Shown here in pieces: positions 24,601 through 30,351 of a stretch of 64,000 bases of DNA. Source of the DNA: Iris pallida. Taxonomy: Eukaryota; Streptophyta; Magnoliopsida; Asparagales; Iridaceae. The stretch covers positions 30,494,374 to 30,558,373 of the forward strand of contig JANAVB010015600.1 in the NCBI GenBank assembly GCA_029216955.1. Direction: 5' to 3'. Made by a program: the position numbers and the translations under genes. The notes under the pieces are model-generated. The model worked only from the letters and a program-made list of their open reading frames with translations, was not told the DNA's origin and did no database searches. The stretch's first letter is position 1; each line of letters starts with the position of its first letter.

Positions 24601-27600
24601 ATGCTCATTTCATTCGGTGCCGACTGCTCTTTGATTGCCAAAGATGGAACATCTGCATTGGATTGGGCTCTGAGAGAAAATCAGCTCCAAGTCTACGAAA
24701 TTATAAAAAAACACTTAGGGAGAGATGCACCAAAATCATCTGAAGAGGAGCTGCTCGATAAATATCTAGCCACCATTAATCCAGAACTCATTGACACCGT
24801 ACTCATTGAAAGATTACTTAAGAAAATATGCACTGATTCTACAGAAGGGGCTGTCCTAGTGTTTCTTCCAGGATGGGATGACATTAATAGAATGAAAGAG
24901 AGGTTGCTTGCTTCACCACTTTTCAGGGACACTTCAAAGTTTATTATATTCTCTCTCCACTCCATGATTCCCTCTGCAGAGCAGAAAAAGGTGTTCAGAC
25001 ATCCTCCTTCTGGTGTTCGCAAAATTATTCTTTCAACCAACATTGCTGAGACTGCTGTAACAATTGATGATGTTGTGTATGTAATAGACAGCGGTAGAAT
25101 GAAGGAGAAAAGTTACGATCCCTATAGCAATGTGTCTACCCTCCATTCTTCTTGGGTTTCAAAAGCTAGCGCAAAGCAGCGAGAGGGACGTGCTGGTCGT
25201 TGTCAGCCAGGAATTTGTTACCATATGTACTCTAGAACTCGCCAAGCATCATTGCCGGATTATCAAGTACCTGAAATTAAGAGGATGCCAATTGAGGAGC
25301 TCTGCTTGCAGGTTAGCTTGTGACTTCTTCCTTTACAATGTTCGAAATATTGGGGATATCGGGTTCATGTTGGTTTGAGTTTTGATATGTCCAATGTCGG
25401 ATATCAGAGAGATTTGAAATATCGATATCAATAAATATATAATATATTAACTAATATATACGAAATATCCTATCGAATTCGGTACCGTGATCTAACAACG
25501 GATTTTTTTTTGCGCTTCAAAGACTTCTATAAAAAAAGAAAAAAACTTCAATTTATATGGCATGTCAAAATTTTGGTCTCTCTTTATAAATCCCTAAATA
25601 ATAATAGAGATCTGACAACAAAATCTGCAAAATACTTGTTTCCAAGCCCTTAAATAAGAAAAACTTCAAAAGTTTACTTCTTTCATCAAAATTTATTTTA
25701 AAGTAAGATCATTAATGTCATTCAAGACTATAAGCAGTTGAGCACAAGTAGCATGTTAACATTTTTTAGTACTTTTCTTCCAATAACCTCACAATAACCA
25801 TACTAGTGTACATAAAGAGAATAAACTACACAAGAACATATGATGTAAATCCCAAAATAATCTCAAAGTCCTAGTCCAGATCAATGTATGACACAAAATC
25901 AACCGGTAATTAAAACAATTCACATAACTGCAACAAAATTAAGTACTATGCGATCAAGAGTAGTTAACTGCATGTTACATTTTAACATAATACTGGGAGA
26001 TCTCGACAGATATGATATCGGTCGACATATCGGATTTCGATCGATATATCGGCTGATTTTTGTTAAATATATATGGCCCAGATATCGGTTTAAGCCTCAA
26101 ACCAACATATCGTCCAATATCACCAATATGTATAACACTGTTCCTTTATTAATCTCAAGTTGAATATCTTGGTTTAACCCTCTTCTGTGCAGGTGAAGTT
26201 GCTTGATCCCCACTGTAGGGTAGCAGATTTCCTTCAGAAAACCATGGATCCCCCTGTTTCTGAGACTGTACGTAATGGAATCATTGTTCTTCAAGATATC
26301 GGTGCTTTAACACAAGATGAAAACCTTACTGATCTTGGGGAAAAGTTGGGAGCGCTTCCAGTTCATCCTTCAACTGGCCGGATGCTTTTATTTTCCATCT
26401 TGATGAACTGTCTTGAACCTGCATTGACTCTGGCATGTGCAGCAGACTACAGAGAACCTTTTCTTCTTCCAATGGCCCCAGAAGAGAGGAAAAATGCGGC
26501 TGCAGCGAAAGTTGAGCTAGCTTCCTTATATGGTGGATATAGTGATCAACTTGCGGTTGTAGCAGCTTTTGATTGTTGGAAGCGTGCAAAAGATAGGGGC
26601 CAAGAGTCATGTTTCTGCTCTAGGTATTTTGTTTCATCCAACACCATGAGTATGTTATTTAACATGCGCAGGCAGCTTCGGACTGAATTGGTCAGGATTG
26701 GATTTATTCCGGAGGATACTTCTCGTTGTAGTTTAAATGCTCATGATACAGGCATACTGCGGGCACTGCTCTTGGCTGGGACATACCCAATGGTTGGAAA
26801 ATTGCTTCCACGCAGGAAACAGAATAGGAGGGCTATCGTTGAGACAGCCAGTGGTGCTAAAGTTTCCTTGCATCCTCATTCCTCAAACTTTAATCTGTCG
26901 TTTAACAAATCTGCTGGCTGTCCAATTGTTATTTATGATGAGGTGACCCGTGGGGATGGGGGCATGTACATGCGAAATACTTCTCTTGTAGGACCATATC
27001 CATTACTGTTGCTTGCAATGGAGATCGCTGTTGCTCCACCACATAACAAAGATGATGACAGTGATGAAGATCTAGAAGCTTCCAGCGACGAGGAAGATGA
27101 GATGGAGACAAAGACATCTTTCGAACAACAAGAAGAGATTATGTCCTCTCCTGAGAACAAGGTCTCAGTTGTTGTTGACCGTTGGCTAAAATTTGAGTCA
27201 ACTGCCCTCAGCATTGCTCAAATTTACTGCTTAAGGGAGCGCTTATCTGCAGCAATGTTATTTAAAGTAAGATCTCAATTACAGAGTTTTTGGTTTTCTT
27301 TACAGATGCTCAGTCGTTAGCAACTTACAGTGTCTTGAGCTAACTCTAATGAGCTGTTTTAGCTTCAGCTTTTAATATCGATGATATGGAAGCCATGTTG
27401 AACTTGAGTTACTTAATTTCTAGTAGAATTTGACTATCGAAACTTAATTAAAGTTACATGTATTAACTATTAAGTATTAGCTGATATGTCAGGTCTAGAC
27501 CTTTTAGTAATTACTGATTGGCCATGTATCCGAATATATAGTTCCTATTATGTGTATGCTTGTTTTGGTTCCCGGTTATTAATTGGAAGGAGTCCTTGGT

Positions 27601-27806
27601 ATCCTGTGCTTTACACTGAAAAGCATATTGATTCAGGGTAAGGTTATTAAAGCTGTACATCCTGATATTGTATGATTTTACATCTGTTGCTATTTGTATA
27701 TGCTTTTAGAACTTCAAAGTATTCCATACATGGATTAAAAACATGCAATGTTCAAGATATCGGATATTGGGTTCATATCGGTTTGGGTTTTGAGATATAG
27801 GATGTC

Positions 27807-27842
<36 letters not shown>

Positions 27843-27962
27843 TGGAAAATGGAATTTTGGCACGCCTCCCACTGGGAATCGATCTCCTGACCACTCGGGC
27901 TGCGTGCCTCACCACTACCACTAGGCTAGGGGCTCATTGTTTGGCGCGCGCGCACACACACT

Positions 27963-28048
<86 letters not shown>

Positions 28049-28365
28049 TGCGTGCCTCACCACTCCCACTAGGCTAGGGGCTAATATATATATATATATA
28101 TATATACCCCTAGCCTAGTGGTAGTGGTGAGGCACGCAGCCCGAGTGGTCAGGAGATCGATTCCCAGTGGGAGGCGTGCCAAAATTCCATTTTGGCAATG
28201 GAATTTTGGCACGCCTCCCACTGGGAATCGATCTCCTGACCACTCGGGCTGTGTGCCTCACCACTACCACTAGGCTAGGGGCTCATTGTTTGGCACATAT
28301 TTTTTTTTTTGGAATAAGGGTGAATTTATTCCTCGCATATAGCGGAAAAGGTAATAAAGGTTTGG

Positions 28366-28411
<46 letters not shown>

Positions 28412-29246
28412 ATGGGGCTGGCACGGACCTCTGGCGGGATCCTTGGATTGATCGCCAATCTCTGTTAGAGATCATGAGAGCACTGTCGCATCAGGAGGAT
28501 AGAAGGGGGCTGACTTGCCAACGGATTATCCGAGATGGAGAGTGGAGGCCTGAGTCCTACCGCTATACCGAGGAGCTTGGTGAGATTATCGGGACAGTTG
28601 CCTTTGACCCAGTATTGTCAGCTGATCGATGGGTCTGGGATCCGCCTGGAGTTTCTACTGGGACTGGACAGTTCCAGTTCCGGAGCTGCTATAACCTCAT
28701 TAGGCGCACTTTTCCTCTGAGTTCTGACTATGAGTTCGTATGGTGTAAGGGTCTTGCAAGGAAGATGCAACTGTGTGTTTACCGGCTTCTTCTTGGTCGT
28801 CTTCTGACGAGGGATCGACTTACTGCTTTTGGGGTTCAGGTTCCTGACCCTAAGTGTGTGCTATGCAGTGTGGAGAATGAATCTATAGGGCATATTTTTT
28901 TTTTTTTTGAGTGTGACCTGTCATGGCAGATCTGGTCTGAGCAAAGCAGGGTGTTGGGTGGATGTGACTCAGGAAAGGGGGTTGGGGACATCATCACTGT
29001 ACTCCGAGATAGCAGAGGAAGAGGGCAGGACTGGTTTTGGACCGCCAGAGTTCGACTAGCTGCCGCTGTTTGGCATGTATGGAGGAAACGAAACCGTCGT
29101 ATATTTGAGGGGCTAATCACCCCTCCTGTAGGCATCCTCCGTAACATTGAATTCGATGTAAATGATATGGGAAACTGAAGAGTGGGAGTCCCACTATGAT
29201 TGTATGTTGTAAGATTATTGCGTTGCTTTTGGAATAAAATTTACCC

Positions 29247-29304
<58 letters not shown>

Positions 29305-30351
29305 CAAATTCAAATTTCTAGATGTACTAAATGTTCTAAATGCCCTACAAAACTAAAACTAACTAATAAAAAACATCTAACATAACATTATAACATGGTA
29401 ACAAACTGACAATTATAAAATTACAATTACAAAAAAAGACTAGTTATATTAATAATACAACATCAATATAAAAACATACTAACCCGACCCGAAAACACTT
29501 ATTCACCTCTAATATCCGATATTTTCATATATCAGGGGATATCGCTGATATTATCGGCCAATATATCGGATTTCGACCAATATATAGGCCGCCTTTTCTC
29601 AAAACAATATATACGACGTAAATGGCCGATATATGCCGGTTTAGACCTCAAAATGATATATTGACAGATATATTAGTCTGATATGTCCGATATCTATAGC
29701 ATTGAAAACCTGTAATATGTTTAGTGCTGTTATTTGATAAACTTGTGGCTTTATATTTATGTAGCATCCAAACTTTATAGTCTGACTCTGCTCAACTTAA
29801 TGTTAATGGTGCAAACTAGAGAAAATATAGAAACAAATGTTTGGCTATAGCTTCGTGTGTAGATTTTAATCTAAGTGAAATCATTGCATTCCACAGTTAC
29901 ACTGCTCGCTTCAACTAGTTTTTATCCCTGGTTTACTGAAATATTTGTTCGGCAGGTAAAAAATCCCCAGGTGGTTTTACCTCCTGCACTTGGAGCATCC
30001 ATGTACTCCATCGCCTGCATTCTCTCTTATGATGGTTTATCTGGCATATCACCTGGTGCCGAGTCTTTGGACCAGGTTGAGACGAACAAATCCTTTCCTG
30101 GAAGAAAAGGGACGGGATATATCCCACCCTGCAATTTCTTGACATCTTTGATGTCAGGCCGTACGCCGAGTGCCTCTCCCAATTTTAACAGGGGCCAAGC
30201 TGCGAAACCAAATGCCTCAGTTGGAAGGTTTCAATATCAACGGCCTCATCCGTTGCATGCTTCAAGCACCGGTGGTCCTGCTTCTTTCAATGGTGACGGT
30301 AGTTCTCCTAAAGACTGGTCATTCAAAAGGCGCAGACCTGGTAAGGGATGA
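847..30351 (+). CDS. DEIH-box RNA helicase with R3H and ankyrin domains (DExH2/DExH6, NIH-like), 14 exons
   Basis: ATP-dependent RNA helicase of the DEAH/RHA group, expected to act on nuclear RNA. Exons: 847-943, 1947-2037, 3226-3541, 3665-3739, 4601-4645, 11436-11526, 11603-11661, 12878-13039, 23584-23636, 23915-23947, 24077-24166, 24310-25311, 26193-27266, 29956-30351; all introns are GT-AG and phases agree except at exon 10. The product is about 1,194 residues if exon 10 carried the conserved frame. Domains: R3H (about 33-62), motif [10 protein letters not shown] (about 199-207), Ia TQPRR, II DEIH (about 313), III SAT, an ankyrin-like insert (about 440-505), IV-VI including QREGRAGR, then HA2, OB-fold, an acidic stretch and a basic tail ending in KRRRP. 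The long Arabidopsis NIH protein has a longer C-terminus. Family confidence is high; whether this allele is intact is open because of exon 10. Confidence 0.9.
1014..1843. repeat. Imperfect tandem duplication in intron 1
   Basis: Two diverged direct copies of about 250 bases: 1014-1240 continued at 1545-1564, and 1587-1843. Shared blocks include TTGATCTTTCATACATGCTG and AAGCTTCTCAAAGT. The first copy is split by a small hAT-like element at 1247-1544, so the duplication came first or the insertion hit only one copy. Confidence 0.75.
1247..1544. mobile_element. hAT-like MITE with tRNA-like core, intron 1
   Basis: Ends are CAGTGGCGGAGCC... and ...AATCCGCCCCTG, an imperfect terminal inverted repeat. 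Flanking 8-mers AAGTCAAA and ATTACAAA match only partly. The unduplicated neighbour copy at about 1812-1843 shows the pre-insertion site. Inside are TA tracts (about 1267-1288 and 1422-1438), a minus-strand tRNA-like segment (about 1325-1395, with A-box-like CTCTAGTGGT and B-box-like GAGTTCGAAA on the minus strand) and a run of about 28 G at 1487-1514. Confidence 0.65.
1947..2037 (+). CDS. Helicase exon 2 (R3H domain)
   Basis: Encodes [20 protein letters not shown] and a following [10 protein letters not shown], the R3H-type single-strand nucleic acid binding motif (here R-E-R-A-V-A-H) found at the N-terminus of plant NIH-like helicases. Acceptor TTGCAG|TG, donor CCGG|GTATGTG, ending in phase 2. 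Confidence 0.85.
2127..3099 (+). repeat. 504-base tandem duplication in intron 2
   Basis: Copy 1 at 2127-2630 and copy 2 at 2631-3099 are nearly identical, both starting TTTCCTATTCGGAAATGG and ending near GCTGTCGTTTTATTGAT. Differences are a few substitutions and short indels in a T run and at GTGTG/GTG. No open frame of interest; the copies lie wholly between exons 2 and 3. Confidence 0.9.
3226..3541 (+). CDS. Helicase exon 3 (charged linker)
   Basis: Opens with [18 protein letters not shown] and is lysine- and serine-rich, linking R3H to the helicase core. Acceptor AATAG|G, donor AAAG|GTTACA; exons 1-3 sum to exactly 168 codons. The final part, [20 protein letters not shown], looks helical. 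Confidence 0.85.
3665..3739 (+). CDS. Helicase exon 4 (leads into the ATPase core)
   Basis: Twenty-five codons ([20 protein letters not shown] and five more), the conserved 'LP...' segment that precedes motif I in DEAH/RHA helicases. In phase 0 at both ends. Confidence 0.85.
4101..4154. repeat. (TA)n microsatellite, intron 4
   Basis: An uninterrupted tract of about 54 bases of alternating A and T. Unlike most other TA tracts here, it is not next to a recognisable LINE or tRNA-like segment. Confidence 0.95.
4601..4645 (+). CDS. Helicase exon 5 (Walker A micro-exon)
   Basis: A 45-base exon encoding [15 protein letters not shown], the ATP-binding motif I. It stands alone between an 861-base and a 6,790-base intron. 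Acceptor TATCAG, donor CAG|GTTATG, phase 0. Confidence 0.9.
5901..5976. repeat. (TA)n(GA)n microsatellite before LINE 1
   Basis: TA at 5901-5957 followed by GA to 5976. The same TA-then-GA arrangement reappears at 8481-8554 after the LINE, as if a compound microsatellite was the target and was duplicated. Confidence 0.9.
5977..8364 (+). pseudogene. LINE ORF2 remnant: reverse transcriptase and zf-RVT domain
   Basis: Non-LTR reverse transcriptase read in at least four frame segments: to 6583, 6580-7518, about 7490-7690, then to 8364. Visible landmarks are [33 protein letters not shown] and the catalytic LIYADDLLV (near 6910-6935). A C-terminal zf-RVT region follows, with [10 protein letters not shown]...HLFFGC. 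Frameshifts lie near 6580, 7490 and in the G run near 7695-7702. The endonuclease is absent. Not functional as read. Confidence 0.88.
5977..8480 (+). mobile_element. LINE 1, 5'-truncated L1-type retrotransposon
   Basis: Starts inside ORF2 directly after the GA tract and ends with TTCACCCTTATTCCA before a TA tract. No endonuclease domain remains, so 5' truncation during reverse transcription is likely. The 3' UTR is about 115 bases and has no poly(A). It lies in intron 5, in the same direction as the helicase gene. Confidence 0.85.
8481..8554. repeat. (TA)n(GA)n microsatellite after LINE 1
   Basis: TA at 8481-8507 and GA at 8508-8554 follow the LINE 3' end directly, mirroring 5901-5976. Confidence 0.9.
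8656..9896. mobile_element. hAT-type non-autonomous element (TAGGGGTGAGCA ends), intron 5
   Basis: Terminal inverted repeats TAGGGGTGAGCA and TGCTCACCCCTA are flanked by GGTACAAT (8648-8655) and GATACAAT (9897-9904), an 8-base duplication with one mismatch. The subterminal parts are packed with ACCGAACCG/TTCGGTT words on both sides, a typical hAT trait. No transposase. The centre (about 9310-9640) read on the minus strand looks like a pyrimidine-rich leader with TTAGGGTT followed by a short coding-like stretch, possibly a captured gene piece. Confidence 0.82.
9905..11435. other. Right part of intron 5
   Basis: To 10191 this is the end of the Tourist-like element, with words such as CATTTACAG and CAACAAATG. 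From 10192 to 11435 it is ordinary AT-rich intron; I saw no exon, RNA gene or element end there. Confidence 0.5.
11436..11526 (+). CDS. Helicase exon 6 (motif Ia)
   Basis: Encodes [20 protein letters not shown] then [10 protein letters not shown], i.e. motif Ia. Acceptor TTCAG|G, donor TCAG|GTACTT in phase 1. Confidence 0.9.
11603..11661 (+). CDS. Helicase exon 7
   Basis: Continues phase 1 into [20 protein letters not shown], the conserved stretch after motif Ia. It is separated from exon 6 by only 76 bases. Donor AAG|GTAGAT. Confidence 0.9.
12523..12767 (+). repeat. 125-base tandem duplication in intron 7
   Basis: Copy 1 at 12523-12647 and copy 2 at 12648-12767, both beginning TGTGCCCATCATTACTATGT and ending CAGGATTTGGT. 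A few substitutions and short deletions separate them. Confidence 0.9.
12878..13039 (+). CDS. Helicase exon 8 (up to motif II)
   Basis: Fifty-four codons including IRLESK and [10 protein letters not shown] (the conserved 'TxGxLLR' motif), a lysine-rich insert, and EITHIIV, which directly precedes the DEIH box. The exon ends at the 10.5 kb intron 8, so motif II begins in the next exon. Confidence 0.9.
13242..13551. mobile_element. Tourist-like MITE, intron 8
   Basis: Ends GGCCTCGTTTGGTT and AACCAAACGAGGCC, with TTA on both sides (13239-13241 and 13552-13554). It is 310 bases long, with an interior rich in GGAAAGGAAA and TTTCCTTTCC that could fold back. A same-size relative is at 60285-60594. 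Confidence 0.92.
13560..13690 (+). repeat. 5' LTR of Copia 1
   Basis: Starts TGTTAAGTGTTATATTAG and ends TTTCCTTCTACA. A TATATATATG stretch in the middle is the likely TATA region. Confidence 0.93.
13691..13702 (+). other. Primer binding site of Copia 1 (initiator tRNA-Met type)
   Basis: TGGTATCAGAGC directly after the 5' LTR is the standard plant Copia primer site, complementary to the 3' end of initiator tRNA-Met. Confidence 0.93.
14248..16380 (+). pseudogene. Copia 1 gag fused to integrase, protease deleted
   Basis: Gag begins at 14248 and meets an in-frame TAG near 14470. The frame continues through the gag body ([20 protein letters not shown]) to a Gly/Arg-rich part and a truncated zinc knuckle ([10 protein letters not shown]). 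It then passes straight into the pre-integrase motif (CRLGHPS) and the integrase core: D in VHSNIWGPC is replaced by N, followed by FRSDNGREY and [13 protein letters not shown]. There is no DTGA-type protease. The frame shifts near 16065, and the solo LTR at 16381 cuts the gene between integrase and RT. Confidence 0.88.
16381..17651 (-). mobile_element. Solo LTR nested in Copia 1
   Basis: A 1,271-base unit starting TGATGGAATTGGGG and ending CCCTAACA, flanked on both sides by GGAGG (16376-16380 and 17652-17656). Read on the minus strand it begins TGTTAGGGTTATATAC, the usual sense of such LTRs. No internal coding region, so it is a solo LTR left by LTR-LTR recombination. Removing it rejoins the Copia frame (DEE to GLRHPGW). 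Confidence 0.9.
17652..19173 (+). pseudogene. Copia 1 reverse transcriptase and RNase H
   Basis: RT from about 17660: WVFTI then an in-frame TAG near 17789, [19 protein letters not shown] followed by TAA near 18016, [16 protein letters not shown], and the catalytic box read YVDGIV (YVDD in active elements, so the second Asp is changed). RNase H follows with SSSEAEYRA and [12 protein letters not shown], ending ANIFTKPL...[10 protein letters not shown] and TGA at 19171-19173. Two stops and the altered active site mark it as dead. Confidence 0.88.
19188..19318 (+). repeat. 3' LTR of Copia 1
   Basis: 131 bases matching 13560-13690 except at about 7 positions. It is preceded by a polypurine tract GAGGGAGGG (19172-19180) and a 7-base repeat of the LTR start (TGTTAAG). 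Confidence 0.92.
19420..19796. mobile_element. hAT-type MITE with CTATGTTGTT ends, intron 8
   Basis: Left end CTATGTTGTTCTAGGCG and right end TCGCCTAACAACATAG are inverted. Flanks GGATCGAG and GGATCCAG form an 8-base duplication with one mismatch. The interior is rich in CCTAGGCG and GGCGAGGCG words. 377 bases, no coding. Confidence 0.85.
19805..21271. other. Intron 8, unassigned stretch
   Basis: AT-rich intron DNA with no open frame of note, no tRNA and no element ends that I could pair. Confidence 0.5.
21272..22660 (+). repeat. 723-base tandem duplication in intron 8
   Basis: Copy 1 at 21272-21994 and copy 2 at 21995-22660, both starting AACTATAGTAGGGA and ending GTATGTAGTTGTTTAAC. Copy 2 lacks about 54 bases (corresponding to about 21740-21795) and differs at scattered sites. 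No coding capacity seen. Confidence 0.92.
22661..23583. other. Right end of intron 8
   Basis: AT-rich, with a run of about 10 G near 23083-23092. No exon is apparent before the TTGCAG acceptor at 23583. Confidence 0.5.
23584..23636 (+). CDS. Helicase exon 9 (DEIH box, motif II)
   Basis: Encodes [17 protein letters not shown] plus two bases of the next codon. DEIH is the Mg/ATP hydrolysis motif that names this subfamily. Acceptor TTGCAG|G, donor TTCAG|GTACAT. Confidence 0.9.
23915..23947 (+). CDS. Helicase exon 10 (one base short of the conserved frame)
   Basis: From the TTTCAG acceptor the reading is R-D-L-L-P-A-Y-P-H, as conserved, but the exon is 33 bases where 34 would be needed, so its end no longer joins exon 11 in frame. 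Its last bases read L-R-L in the frame of exon 11. If the AG at 23915-23916 were used instead, the exon would be 31 bases and the whole message would stay open, with a changed peptide between R and LRL. Either a real one-base deletion near 23939-23941 or a sequence error. Confidence 0.7.
24077..24166 (+). CDS. Helicase exon 11 (motif III)
   Basis: Thirty codons, [20 protein letters not shown] and ten more, with the SAT motif that couples ATP hydrolysis to unwinding. Phase 0 at both ends; donor CCT|GTAAGC. Confidence 0.9.
24310..25311 (+). CDS. Helicase exon 12 (ankyrin insert and motifs IV-VI)
   Basis: A 334-codon open exon. It starts [11 protein letters not shown], then has an acidic linker and ankyrin-like repeats (around [20 protein letters not shown]), then the second RecA domain: [11 protein letters not shown] (motif IV), [16 protein letters not shown] (motif V) and [12 protein letters not shown] (motif VI, arginine fingers). 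The ankyrin insert between the two RecA lobes is characteristic of NIH-like plant helicases. Donor GCAG|GTTAGC. Confidence 0.92.
25336..26140. mobile_element. hAT-type element of the ATATCGG family, intron 12
   Basis: Flanked by a perfect 8-base duplication TTCCTTTA (25328-25335 and 26141-26148). Left end CAATGTTCGAAATATTGGGG; right end, read inverted, CAGTGTTATACATATTGGTG. Subterminal parts carry many ATATCGG/CCGATAT words. 805 bases, no transposase; it makes up nearly all of intron 12. Confidence 0.92.
26193..27266 (+). CDS. Helicase exon 13 (HA2 and OB-fold)
   Basis: A 358-codon open exon with the winged-helix/ratchet (HA2) region ([20 protein letters not shown]) and the OB-fold region. 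An acidic stretch ([19 protein letters not shown]) follows, then the end of the C-terminal domain. Acceptor GTGCAG|G, donor AAA|GTAAGA. Confidence 0.92.
27811..27836. repeat. (TA)n tract in intron 13
   Basis: About 26 bases of TA just before the first tRNA-like segment. Further TA tracts lie at about 27989-28045, 28084-28106, 28371-28409 and 29254-29302, each at the edge of a tRNA-like or LINE segment. Confidence 0.9.
27838..27936 (-). repeat. tRNA-like SINE-type segment, minus strand
   Basis: On the minus strand it reads AGCCTAGTGGTAGTGG (A-box-like) and later AGATCGATTCCCAG (B-box-like), about 45 bases apart as in tRNA promoters. A truncated copy lies at about 28046-28083 and two further copies form the palindrome at 28107-28281. 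TA tracts lie on its left and, after a CA run, on its right. Confidence 0.6.
28107..28281. repeat. Near-perfect palindrome built from two tRNA-like segments
   Basis: Left arm 28107-28192 (CCCCTAGCCTAGTGGTAGTG...) and right arm 28197-28281 are inverted copies, with about 4 bases between them and one clear mismatch (GCAGCCC against GCTGTGT side). Each arm carries A-box- and B-box-like words. A transcript would fold into a hairpin of about 85 pairs. Confidence 0.8.
28301..28360 (-). mobile_element. 60-base LINE 3' end insertion with target duplication
   Basis: On the minus strand it reads CCTTTTCCGC...GAGGAATAAATTCACCCTTATTCC followed by ten A, matching the 3' end of LINE 1 at about 8440-8480. 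It is flanked by a perfect 12-base duplication TTTGGCACATAT (28289-28300 and 28361-28372). A strongly 5'-truncated retroposition. Confidence 0.85.
28411..29178 (+). pseudogene. LINE 2 ORF2 C-terminus (zf-RVT)
   Basis: An open frame from the truncation point to TGA at 29176-29178. It has [44 protein letters not shown]...[13 protein letters not shown] and [20 protein letters not shown], the C-terminal zf-RVT region of plant LINEs and aligned with 7640-8364 of LINE 1. The catalytic RT part is absent, so it cannot act alone. A run of ten T (about 28899-28908) has expanded the phenylalanine stretch. Confidence 0.85.
28411..29253 (+). mobile_element. LINE 2, 3' fragment, intron 13
   Basis: A 5'-truncated LINE that starts directly after a TA tract (28371-28409) and ends TTTACCCTTTTCTAA before another (29254-29302). 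Related to LINE 1 but diverged. Confidence 0.85.
29956..30351 (+). CDS. Helicase exon 14 (C-terminal tail and stop)
   Basis: 131 codons and TGA. It starts [20 protein letters not shown], is then Ser/Pro/Gly/Asn-rich and probably disordered, and ends with the basic [10 protein letters not shown], a likely nuclear localisation signal. Acceptor GGCAG|G. Confidence 0.88.
   Translation, partial: VKNPQVVLPPALGASMYSIACILSYDGLSGISPGAESLDQVETNKSFPGRKGTGYIPPCNFLTSLMSGRTPSASPNFNRGQAAKPNASVGRFQYQRPHPLHASSTGGPASFNGDGSSPKDWSFKRRRPGKG

Larger units (their letters stand above)
27746..29704. mobile_element. Second ATATCGG-family hAT element, intron 13, with nested insertions
   Basis: Left end CAATGTTCAAGATATCGG, right end CTATAGCATTG, flanked by AAAACATG and AAAACCTG (8 bases, one mismatch). 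The ends match the element at 25336-26140 in motif and direction. It was later filled by tRNA-headed palindromes, a micro-LINE and LINE 2. Confidence 0.85.
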
